NCBI GenBank assembly: GCA_036172665.1
Contig: CM069877.1
Span: forward strand, 21,415,001-21,479,000
DNA length: 64,000 bases
Origin: Prosopocoilus inquinatus
Lineage: Eukaryota > Arthropoda > Insecta > Coleoptera > Lucanidae
Direction of reading: 5' to 3'
The translations under genes and the position numbers were made by a program. The notes under the pieces were generated by a model that was given only the letters and a program-made list of their open reading frames with translations, was not told where the DNA came from and ran no database searches. Of this stretch, positions 26,108 to 37,313 are shown piece by piece (the stretch's first letter is position 1; each line of letters starts with the position of its first letter).

Positions 26108-27447
26108 GTCAATCGAAACGTCAAATAACATGCTAGATGAGTAAGGATCGATTAGATACATCACAGGAACAACGCTAATTAGTGTTGTTTCGTTTAAAAT
26201 TATTTCCAGCTCCTGCTGCGTAAAAAACTTCGTATCTCACATCAGAGTTACTAGAGTTCATCGAAACCTCAAATAACATGACAGATGAGTAAGGATCGAT
26301 TAGATACATCACAGGAACAACGCTAATGCGTGTTGTTTCGTTTAAAACTATTTCCAGCTCCTGCTGCGTCCGAAAATTTCTTTTCTCATATCAGAGTTAC
26401 TAGAGTCCGTCGAAACGCCAAATAACATGATAGATGAGTAAGGATCGATTAGATACATCACAGGAACAACGCTAATACGTGTTGTTTCGTTCAAAACTAT
26501 TTCCAGCTTCTGCTGCGTCCGAAAACTTCGTATCTCACATCAGAGTTACTAGAGTCCATCGAAACGTCAAATAACATGATAGATGAGTGAGGATCGATTA
26601 GATACATCACAGGAACAACGCTAATGCGTGTTGTTTCGTTTAAAACTATTTCCAGCTTCTGCTGCGTCCGAGAACTTCGTATCTCACATCAGAGTAACTA
26701 GAGTCCATCGAAACGCCAAATAACATAGTAGATAAGTAAGGATCGATTAGATACATCACAGGAACAACGCTAATGCGTGTTGTTTCGTTTAAAACTAATT
26801 CTAGCTTCAGCTGCGTCCGAGAACTTCGTATCTCACATCAGAGTTACTGGAGTCCATCCAAACGTCAAATAACATGATAGATGAGTAAGGATCGATTAGA
26901 TACATCACAGGAACAACGCTAATACGTGTTGTTTCGTTTAAAACTATTTCCAGCTCCTGCTGCGTCCAAAAACTTCTTTTCTCACATTAGAGTTACTAGA
27001 GTCCATCGAAGCGTCAAATAACATGATAGATGAATAAGGATCGATTAGATACATCACAGGAACAACGCTAATGCGTGTTGTTTCATTTAAAACCATTTCC
27101 AGCTCCCGCTATGTCCAAAAACTTCGTATCTCACATCAGAGTTACTAGAGTCCATCGAAACGTCAAATAACATGATAGATGAGTAAGGATCGATTAGATA
27201 CATCACAGGAACAACGCTAATGCGTGTTGTTTCGTTTAAAACTATTTCCAGCTTCTGCTGCGTCCGAGAACTTCGTATCTCACATCAGAGTAACTAGAGT
27301 CCATCGAAACGTCAAATAACATGATAGATGAGTAAGGATCGATTAGATACATCACAGGAACAACGCTAATACGTGTTGTTTCGTTTAAAACTATTTCCAG
27401 CTCCTGCTGCGTCCAAAAACTTCGTGTCTCACATCAGAGTTACCAGA

Positions 27448-27550
27448 GTCCATCGAAACGTCAAATAACATGATAGATCAATAAGGATCGATTAGATACA
27501 TCACAGGAACAACGCTAATGCGTGTTGTTTCTCACATTAGAGTTACTGGA
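27448..27550 (+). repeat. 103-bp truncated monomer, copy 3
   Basis: It has the same junction and the same flanking variants as the copy at 26005 (CGTGTCTCAC before, GTCAATCG after). It lies 1443 bp downstream, which is ten monomers minus 47 bp. Confidence 0.95.
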
Positions 27551-29636
27551 GTCAATCGAAACGTCAAATAACATGCTATATGAGTAAGGATCGATTAGAT
27601 ACATCACAGGAACAACGCTAATTAGTGTTGTTTCGTTTAAAACTATTTCCAGCTTCCGCTGCGTCCAAAAACTTCGTATCTCACATCAAAGTTACTGGCG
27701 TATATCGAAACGCCAAATAACATGATAGATGAGTAAGGATCGATTAGATACATCACAGGAACAACGCTAATGCGTGTTGTTTCGTTTAAAACTATTTCCA
27801 GCTCCTGCTGCGTCCGAAAATTTCTTTTCTCATATCAGAGTTACTAGAGTCCGTCGAAACGTCAAATAACATGATAGATGAGTGAGGATCGATTAGATAC
27901 ATCACAGGAACAACGCTAATACGTGTTGTTTCGTTTAAAACTATTTCCAGCTCCTGCTGGGTCCAAAAACTTCGTATCTCACATCAGAGTTACTAGAGTC
28001 CATCGAAACGTCAAATAACATGATAGATGAGTAAGGATCGATTAGATACATCACAGGAACAACGCTAATTAGTGTTGTTTCCTTTAAAACTATTTCCAGC
28101 TTCCGCTGCGTCCAAAAACTTCGTATCTCACATCAGAGTTACTGGAGTCCATCGAAACGCCAAATAACATAGTAGATAAGTAAGGATCGATTAGATACAT
28201 CACAGGAACAACGCTAATACGTGTTGTTTCATTTAAAACTATTTCCAGCTTCTGCTGCGTCCGAGAACATCGTATCTCACATCAGAGTAACTAGAGTTCA
28301 TCGAAACGCCAAATAACATGATAGATAAATAAGGATCGATTAGATACATCACAGGAACAACGCTAATAGGTGTTGTTTCGTTTAAAACTATTTCCAGCTT
28401 CTGCTGCGTCCGAAAATTTTGTATCTCACATTAGAGTTACTGGAGTCCATCCAAACGTCAAATAAGATGATAGATAAGTAAGGATCGATTAGATACAGCA
28501 CAGGAACAACGCTAATGCGTGTTGTTTCGTTTAAAACTATTTCCAGCTTCAGCTGCCTCCGAGAACTTCGTATCTCACATCAAAGTTACTGGCGTCCATC
28601 GAAACGCCAAATAACATGATAGATGCGTAATGATCGATTAGATACATCACAGGAACAACGCTAATACGTGTTGTTTAGTTTAAAACTATTTCCAGCTCCT
28701 GCTGCGTCCAAAAACTTCTTTTCTCACATTAGAGTTACTAGAGTCCATCGAAACGCCAAATAACATAGTAGATAAGTAAGGATCGATTAGATACATCACA
28801 GGAATAACGCTAATACGTGTTGTTTCGTTCAAAACTATTTCCAGCTTCTGCTGCATCCGAGAACTGTTTATCTCACATCAGAGTTACCGGAGTCCATCCG
28901 AACGTCAAATAACATGATAGATGAGTAAGGATCGATTAGATACATCACAGGAACAACGCTAATGCGTGTTGTTTCATTTAAAACTATTTCCAGCTCCTGC
29001 TGCGTCCAAAAACTTCTTTTCTCACATTAGAGTTACTAGAGTCCATCGAAACGTCAAATAACATGATAGATGAGTGAGGATCGATTAGATACATCACAGG
29101 AACAACGCTAATACGTGTTGTTTCGTTCAAAACTATTTCCAGCTTCTGCTGCGTCCGAAAACTTCGTATCTCACATCAGGGTAACTAGAGTCCATCGAAA
29201 CGTCAGATAACATGATAGATGAGTGAGGATCGATTAGATACATCACAGGAACAACGCTAATGCGTGTTGTTTCGTTTAAAACTATTTCCAGCTTCTGCTG
29301 CGTCCGAGAACTTCGTATCTCACATCAGAGTAACTAGAGTCCATCGAAACGCCAAATAACATAGTAGATAAGTAAGGATCGATTAGATACATCACAGGAA
29401 CAACGCTAATGCGTGTTGTTTCGTTTAAAACTAATTCTAGCTTCAGCTGCGTCCGAGAACTTCGTATCTCACATCAGAGTTACTGGAGTCCATCCAAACG
29501 TCAAATAACATGATAGATGAGTAAGGATCGATTAGATACATCACAGGAACAACGCTAATACGTGTTGTTTCGTTTAAAACTATTTCCAGCTCCTGCTGCG
29601 TCCAAAAACTTCGTGTCTCACATCAGAGTTACCAGA

Positions 29637-29739
29637 GTCCATCGAAACGTCAAATAACATGATAGATCAATAAGGATCGATTAGATACATCACAGGAACA
29701 ACGCTAATGCGTGTTGTTTCTCACATTAGAGTTACTGGA
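29637..29739 (+). repeat. 103-bp truncated monomer, copy 4
   Basis: This is the same truncated unit as at 27448, exactly 2189 bp downstream, with the same flanks. It was carried along by the segmental duplication rather than deleted again. Confidence 0.95.
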
Positions 29740-30931
29740 GTCAATCGAAACGTCAAATAACATGCTATATGAGTAAGGATCGATTAGATACATCACAGGA
29801 ACAACGCTAATTAGTGTTGTTTCGTTTAAAACTATTTCCAGCTTCCGCTGCGTCCAAAAACTTCGTATCTCACATCAAAGTTACTGGCGTATATCGAAAC
29901 GCCAAATAACATGATAGATGAGTAAGGATCGATTAGATACATCACAGGAACAACGCTAATGCGTGTTGTTTCGTTTAAAACTATTTCCAGCTCCTGCTGC
30001 GTCTGAAAATTTCTTTTCTCATATCAGAGTTACTAGAGTCCGTCGAAACGTCAAATAACATGATAGATGAGTGAGGATCGATTAGATACATCACAGGAAC
30101 AACGCTAATACGTGTTGTTTCGTTTAAAACTATTTCCAGCTCCTGCTGGGTCCAAAAACTTCGTATCTCACATCAGAGTTACTAGAGTCCATCGAAACGT
30201 CAAATAACATGATAGATGAGTAAGGATCGATTAGATACATCACAGGAACAACGCTAATTAGTGTTGTTTCGTTTAAAACTATTTCCAGCTTCCGCTGCGT
30301 CCAAAAACTTCGTATCTCACATCAGAGTTACTGGAGTCCATCGAAACGCCAAATAACATAGTAGATAAGTAAGGATCGATTAGATACATCACAGGAACAA
30401 CGCTAATACGTGTTGTTTCATTTAAAACTATTTCCAGCTTCTGCTGCGTCCGAGAACATCGTATCTCACATCAGAGTAACTAGAGTTCATCGAAACGCCA
30501 AATAACATGATAGATAAATAAGGATCGATTAGATACATCACAGGAACAACGCTAATAGGTGTTGTTTCGTTTAAAACTATTTCCAGCTTCTGCTGCGTCC
30601 GAAAATTTTGTATCTCACATTAGAGTTACTGGAGTCCATCCAAACGTCAAATAAGATGATAGATAAGTAAGGATCGATTAGATACAGCACAGGAACAACG
30701 CTAATGCGTGTTGTTTCGTTTAAAACTATTTCCAGCTTCAGCTGCCTCCGAGAACTTCGTATCTCACATCAAAGTTACTGGCGTCCATCGAAACGCCAAA
30801 TAACATGATAGATGCGTAATGATCGATTAGATACATCACAGGAACAACGCTAATACGTGTTGTTTAGTTTAAAACTATTTCCAGCTCCTGCTGCGTCCAA
30901 AAACTTCTTTTCTCACATTAGAGTTACTAGA

Positions 30932-31825
30932 GTCCATCGAAACGCCAAATAACATAGTAGATAAGTAAGGATCGATTAGATACATCACAGGAATAACGCT
31001 AATACGTGTTGTTTCGTTCAAAACTATTTCCAGCTTCTGCTGCATCCGAGAACTGTTTATCTCACATCAGAGTTACCGGAGTCCATCCGAACGTCAAATA
31101 ACATGATAGATGAGTAAGGATCGATTAGATACATCACAGGAACAACGCTAATGCGTGTTGTTTCATTTAAAACTATTTCCAGCTCCTGCTGCGTCCAAAA
31201 ACTTCTTTTCTCACATTAGAGTTACTAGAGTCCATCGAAACGTCAAATAACATGATAGATGAGTGAGGATCGATTAGATACATCACAGGAACAACGCTAA
31301 TACGTGTTGTTTCGTTCAAAACTATTTCCAGCTTCTGCTGCGTCCGAAAACTTCGTATCTCACATCAGGGTAACTAGAGTCCATCGAAACGTCAGATAAC
31401 ATGATAGATGAGTGAGGATCGATTAGATACATCACAGGAACAACGCTAATGCGTGTTGTTTCGTTTAAAACTATTTCCAGCTTCTGCTGCGTCCGAGAAA
31501 TTCGTATCTCACATCAAAGTAACTAGAGTCCATCGAAACGCCAAATAACATAGTAGATAAGTAATGATCGATTAGATACATCACAGGAACAACGCTAATG
31601 CGTGTTATTTCGTTTAAAACGAAATCTAGCTTCAGCTGCGTCCGAGAACTTCGTATCTCACATCAGAGTTACTGGAGTCCATCCAAACGCCAAATAACAT
31701 GATAGATGCGTAATGATCGATTAGATACATCACAGGAACAACGCTAATACGTGTTGTTTAGTTTAAAACTATTTCCAGCTCCTGCTGCGTCCAAAAACTT
31801 CTTTTCTCACATTAGAGTTACTAGA
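30932..31825 (+). repeat. 6-monomer (894 bp) derivative of the 16-mer HOR, another copy
   Basis: The order of six monomer types is the same as at 4918-5811 and 16237-17130. It is followed at 31826 by the unit type that also follows at 5812, so about 1.2 kb of zone 1 architecture is reproduced some 26.0 kb away. Confidence 0.8.
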
Positions 31826-33315
31826 GTCCATCGAAACGCCAAATAACATAGTAGATAAGTAATGATCGATTAGATACATCACAGGAACAACGCTAATGCG
31901 TGTTATTTCGTTTAAAACGAAATCTAGCTTCAGCTGCGTCCGAGAACTTCGTATCTCACATCAGAGTTACTGGAGTCCATCCAAACGCCAAATAACATAG
32001 TAGATAAGTAAGGATCGATTAGATACATCACAGGAATAACGCTAATACGTGTTGTTTCGTTCAAAACTATTTCCAGCTTCTGCTGCATCCGAGAACTGTT
32101 TATCTCACATCAGAGTTACCGGAGTCCATCCGAACGTCAAATAACATGATAGATGAGTAAGGATCGATTAGATACATCACAGGAACAACGCTAATGCGTG
32201 TTGTTTCATTTAAAACTATTTCCAGCTCCTGCTGCGTCCAAAAACTTCTTTTCTCACATTAGAGTTACTAGAGTCCATCGAAACGTCAAATAACATGATA
32301 GATGAGTGAGGATCGATTAGATACATCACAATAACAACGCTAATACGTGTTGTTTCGTTCAAAACTATTTCCAGCTTCTGCTGCGTCCGAAAACTTCGTA
32401 TCTCACATCAGGGTTACTAGAGTCCATCGAAACGTCAAATAACATGATAGATGAGTGAGGATCGATTAGATACATCACAGGAACAACGCTAATGCGTGTT
32501 GTTTCGTTTAAAACTATTTCCAGCTTCTGCTGCGTCCGAGAACTTCGTATCTCACATCAAAGTAACTAGAGTCCATCGAAACGCCAAATAACATAGTAGA
32601 TAAGTAATGATCGATTAGATACATCACAGGAACAACGCTAATGCGTGTTATTTCGTTTAAAACGAATTCTAGCTTCAGCTGCGTCCGAGAACTTCGTATC
32701 TCACATCAGAGTTACTGGAGTCCATCCAAACGTCAAATAACATGATAGATGTGTAAGGATCGATTAGATACATCACAGGAACAACGCTAATACGTGTTGT
32801 TTCGTTTAAAACTATTTCCAGCTCCTGCTGTGTCCAAAAACTTCTTTTCTCACATTAGAGTTACTAGAGTCCATCGAAACGTCAAATAAAATGATAGATG
32901 AGTAAGGATCGATTAGATACAACACAGGAACAACGCTAATGCGTGATGTTTCATTTAAAACTATTTCCAGCTCCTGCTGCGTCCGAAAATTTCTTTTCTC
33001 ATATCAGAGTTACTAGAGTCCGTCGAAACGTCAAATAACATGATAGATGAGTGAGGATCGATTAGATACATCACAGGAACAACGCTAATACGTGTTGTTT
33101 CGTTTAAAACTATTTCCAGCTCCTGCTGGGTCCAAAAACTTCGTATCTCACATCAGAGTTACTAGAGTCCATCGAAACGTCAAATAACATGATACATCAA
33201 TAAGGATCGATTAGATACATCACAGGAACAACGCTAATGCGTGTTGTTTCATTTAAAACTATTTCCAGCTTCTGCTGCGTCCGAGAACTTCGTATCTCAC
33301 ATCAGAGTAACTAGA

Positions 33316-33472
33316 GTCCATCGAAACGCCAAATAACATAGTAGATAAGAAAGGATCGATTAGATACATCACAGGAATAACGCTAATACGTGTTGTTTCG
33401 TTCAAAACTATTTCCAGCTTCTGCTGCGTCCGAAAACTTTGTATCTCACATCAGAGTTTCAGAGTTACCGGA
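33316..33472 (+). repeat. 157-bp monomer with 8-bp tandem duplication
   Basis: TCAGAGTT is repeated in tandem at 33451-33458 and 33459-33466. The otherwise matching unit near 18478-18626 reads CATCAGAGTTACCGG without the extra copy. The insertion is therefore recent and specific to this segment, and looks like replication slippage. Confidence 0.95.
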
Positions 33473-36400
33473 GTCCATCCAAACGTCAAATAACATGATA
33501 GATGAGTAAGGATCGATTAGATACATCACAGGAACAACGCTAATGCGTGTTGTTTCATTTAAAACCATTTCCAGCTCTCGCTGCGTCCAAAAACTTCGTA
33601 TCTCACATCAGAGTTACTAGAGTCCACCAAAACGTCAAATAACATGATAGATGAGTAAGGATCGATTAGATACATCACAGGAACAACGCTAATGCGTGTT
33701 GTTTCGTTTAAAACTATTTCCAGCTTCTGCTGCGTCCGAAAATTTCGTATCTCACATCAGAGTTACTAGAGTCCTTCGAAACGTCAAATAACATGATAGA
33801 TGAGTGAGGATCGATTAGATACATCACAGGAACAACGCTAATGCGTGTTGTTTCGTTTAAAACTATTTCCAGCTTCTGCTGCGTCCGAGAACTTCGTATC
33901 TCACATCAGAGTAACTAGAGTCCATCGAAACGCCAAATAACATAGTAGATAAGTAAGGATCGATTAGATACATCACAGGAACAACGCTAATGCGTGTTGT
34001 TTCGTTTAAAACTAATTCTAGCTTCAGCTGCGTCCGAGAACTTCGTATCTCACATCAGAGTTACTGGAGTCCATCCAAACGTCAAATAACATGATAGATG
34101 AGTAAGGATCGATTAGATACATCACAGGAACAACGCTAATACGTGTTGTTTCGTTTAAAACTATTTCCAGCTCCTGCTGCGTCCAAAAACTTCTTTTCTC
34201 ACATTAGAGTTACTAGAGTCCATCGAAGCGTCAAATAACATGATAGATGAGTGAGGATCGATTAGATACATCACAGGAACAACGATAATACGTGTTGTTT
34301 CGTTCAAAACTATTTCCAGCTTATGCTGCGTCCGAAAACTTCGTATCTCACATCAGGGTTACTAGAGTCCATCGAAACGTCAAATAACATGATAGATGAG
34401 TGAGGATCGATTAGATACATCACAGGAACAACGCTAATGCGTGTTCTTTCGTTTAAAACTATTTCCAGCTCCTGCTGCGTCCAAAAACTTCTTTTCTCAC
34501 ATCAGAGTTACTAGAGTCCATCGAAACGTCAAATAACATGATAGATGAGTAAGGATCGATTAGATACATCACAGGAACAACGCTAATACGTGTTATTTCA
34601 TTTAAAACTATTTCCAGCTTCAGCTGCGTCCGAGAACTTCGTATCTCACATCAAAGTTACTGGAGTCCATCGAAACGCCAAATAACATAGTAGATAAGTA
34701 AGGATCGATTAGATACATCACAGGAACAACGCTAATACGTGTTGTTTCGTTTAAAACTATTTCCAGCTCCTGCTGCGTCCAAAAACTTCGTATGTCACAT
34801 CAGAGTAACTAGAGTCCATCGAAACGCCAAATAACATGATAGATGAGTAAGGATCGATTAGATACATCACAGGAACAACGCTAATGCGTGTTGTTTCGTT
34901 TAAAACTATTTCCAGCTTCTGCTGCGTCCGAGAACTTCGTATCTCACATCAAAGTTACTGGCGTTCATCGAAACGCCAAATAACATGATAGATGAGTAAG
35001 GATCGATTAGATACATCACAGGAACAACGCTAATGCGTGTTGTTTCGTTTAAAACTATTTCTAGCTTCAGCTGCGTCCGAGAACTTCGTATCTCACATCA
35101 GAGTTACTGGAGTCCATCCAAACGTCAAATAACATGATAGATGAGTGAGGATCGATTAGATACATCACAGGAACAACGATAATACGTGTTGTTTCGTTCA
35201 AAACTATTTCCAGCTTATGCTGCGTCCGAAAACTTCGTATCTCACATCAGGGTTACTAGAGTCCATCGAAACGTCAAATAACATGATAGATGAGTGAGGA
35301 TCGATTAGATACATCACAGGAACAACGCTAATACGTGTTGTTTCGTTCAAAACTATTTCCAGCTTCTGCTGCGTCCGAAAACTTCGTATCTCACATCAGG
35401 GTAACTAGAGTCCATCGAAACGTCAGATAACATGATAGATGAGTGAGGATCGATTAGATACATCACAGGAACAACGCTAATGCGTGTTGTTTCGTTTAAA
35501 ACTATTTCCAGCTTCTGCTGCGTCCGAGAAATTCGTATCTCACATCAAAGTAACTAGAGTCCATCGAAACGCCAAATAACATAGTAGATAAGTAATGATC
35601 GATTAGATACATCACAGGAACAACGCTAATGCGTGTTATTTCGTTTAAAACGAAATCTAGCTTCAGCTGCGTCCGAGAACTTCGTATCTCACATCAGAGT
35701 TACTGGAGTCCATCCAAACGCCAAATAACATGATAGATGCGTAATGATCGATTAGATACATCACAGGAACAACGCTAATACGTGTTGTTTAGTTTAAAAC
35801 TATTTCCAGCTCCTGCTGCGTCCAAAAACTTCTTTTCTCACATTAGAGTTACTAGAGTCCATCGAAACGCCAAATAACATAGTAGATAAGTAATGATCGA
35901 TTAGATACATCACAGGAACAACGCTAATGCGTGTTATTTCGTTTAAAACGAAATCTAGCTTCAGCTGCGTCCGAGAACTTCGTATCTCACATCAGAGTTA
36001 CTGGAGTCCATCCAAACGCCAAATAACATAGTAGATAAGTAAGGATCGATTAGATACATCACAGGAATAACGCTAATACGTGTTGTTTCGTTCAAAACTA
36101 TTTCCAGCTTCTGCTGCATCCGAGAACTGTTTATCTCACATCAGAGTTACCGGAGTCCATCCGAACGTCAAATAACATGATAGATGAGTAAGGATCGATT
36201 AGATACATCACAGGAACAACGCTAATGCGTGTTGTTTCATTTAAAACTATTTCCAGCTCCTGCTGCGTCCAAAAACTTCTTTTCTCACATTAGAGTTACT
36301 AGAGTCCATCGAAACGTCAAATAACATGATAGATGAGTGAGGATCGATTAGATACATCACAGGAACAACGCTAATACGTGTTGTTTCGTTCAAAACTATT

Positions 36401-37299
36401 TCCAGCTTCTGCTGCGTCCGAAAACTTCGTATCTCACATCAGGGTTACTAGAGTCCATCGAAACGTCAAATAACATGATAGATGAGTGAGGATCGATTAG
36501 ATACATCACAGGAACAACGCTAATGCGTGTTGTTTCGTTTAAAACTATTTCCAGCTTCTGCTGCGTCCGAGAACTTCGTATCTCACATCAAAGTAACTAG
36601 AGTCCATCGAAACGCCAAATAACATAGTAGATAAGTAATGATCGATTAGATACATCACAGGAACAACGCTAATGCGTGTTATTTCGTTTAAAACGAATTC
36701 TAGCTTCAGCTGCGTCCGAGAACTTCGTATCTCACATCAGAGTTACTGGAGTCCATCCAAACGTCAAATAACATGATAGATGTGTAAGGATCGATTAGAT
36801 ACATCACAGGAACAACGCTAATACGTGTTGTTTCGTTTAAAACTATTTCCAGCTCCTGCTGCGTCCAAAAACTTCTTTTCTCACATTAGAGTTACTAGAG
36901 TCCATCGAAACGTCAAATAACATGATAGATGAGTAAGGATCGATTAGATACAACACAGGAACAACGCTAATGCGTGATGTTTCATTTAAAACTATTTCCA
37001 GCTCCTGCTGCGTCCGAAAATTTCTTTTCTCATATCAGAGTTACTAGAGTCCGTCGAAACGTCAAATAACATGATAGATGAGTGAGGATCGATTAGATAC
37101 ATCACAGGAACAACGCTAATACGTGTTGTTTCGTTTAAAACTATTTCCAGCTCCTGCTGGGTCCAAAAACTTCGTATCTCACATCAGAGTTACTAGAGTC
37201 CATCGAAACGTCAAATAACATGATACATCAATAAGGATCGATTAGATACATCACAGGAACAACGCTAATGCGTGTTGTTTCATTTAAAACTATTTCCAG

Positions 37300-37313
37300 C
37301 TTCTGCTGCGTCC
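37300..37313. other. Junction between two satellite subfamilies
   Basis: Left of this point the sequence follows the segment also found near 33191-33280. Right of it, beginning at CCAAAAACTTTG, the zone 7 variants start. The switch falls inside one monomer, within the shared CTTCTGCTGCGTCC, and keeps the 149-bp phase. That fits homologous exchange between subfamilies rather than end joining. Confidence 0.75.

Larger units (their letters stand above)
7749..26255 (+). repeat. Ten 148-bp monomers sharing a 1-bp loss (GCGTCC to GCGTA)
   Basis: The span covers ten separated units that read TGCGTAAAAAACTTCG where others read TGCGTCCAAAAACTTCG. The unit starts are 7749, 9238, 11472, 12961, 14302, 15940, 20707, 21601, 24516 and 26108. 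Most also share GTATATCG or an ACACC/GCGCC variant near the unit start, so they are probably one lineage copied many times. The variant is absent from zone 1, zone 6 and zone 7, which makes it a good marker for zones 2-5. Confidence 0.85.
23090..28146 (+). repeat. Zone 5: rearranged satellite with short monomers
   Basis: This zone concentrates odd-length units: a 131-bp hairpin unit (23686), three 103-bp units (24264, 26005, 27448) and two 148-bp units. It includes a direct duplication, about 24664-25787 repeated at 26256-27379 (offset 1592 bp = 11 monomers minus 47), marked by GTTCATCGAAACCTC with ATGACAG and by CGAAGCGTC. No gene or unique DNA is present. Confidence 0.8.
27299..31498 (+). 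repeat. Tandem segmental duplication with 2189-bp period
   Basis: Copy 1 runs 27299-29487 and copy 2 runs 29488 to about 31498, where it diverges at GAGAAATTCG versus GAGAACTTCG. Both contain one 103-bp truncated monomer, which explains why the period is 15 monomers minus 46 bp. The duplicated block crosses the zone 5/zone 6 boundary, so it copies a junction between two lineages. Confidence 0.85.
28147..37312 (+). repeat. Zone 6: 16-mer-lineage satellite with segmental duplications
   Basis: The zone starts with the zone 1 types marked GAGAACATCG, TAAATAAGG, ATAGGTGTTG, AAGATGATAG and AGCTGCCTCCG (28263 onward, again at 30452). The six-monomer 894-bp order is present at 30932-31825. An 894-bp step also separates the AACGATAATA marker at 34281 and 35175. 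About 31495-33250 is repeated at about 35526-37280 at an offset of 4031 bp, or 4023 bp before an 8-bp insertion at 33451-33466 is counted. No gene or unique sequence is present. Confidence 0.8.
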
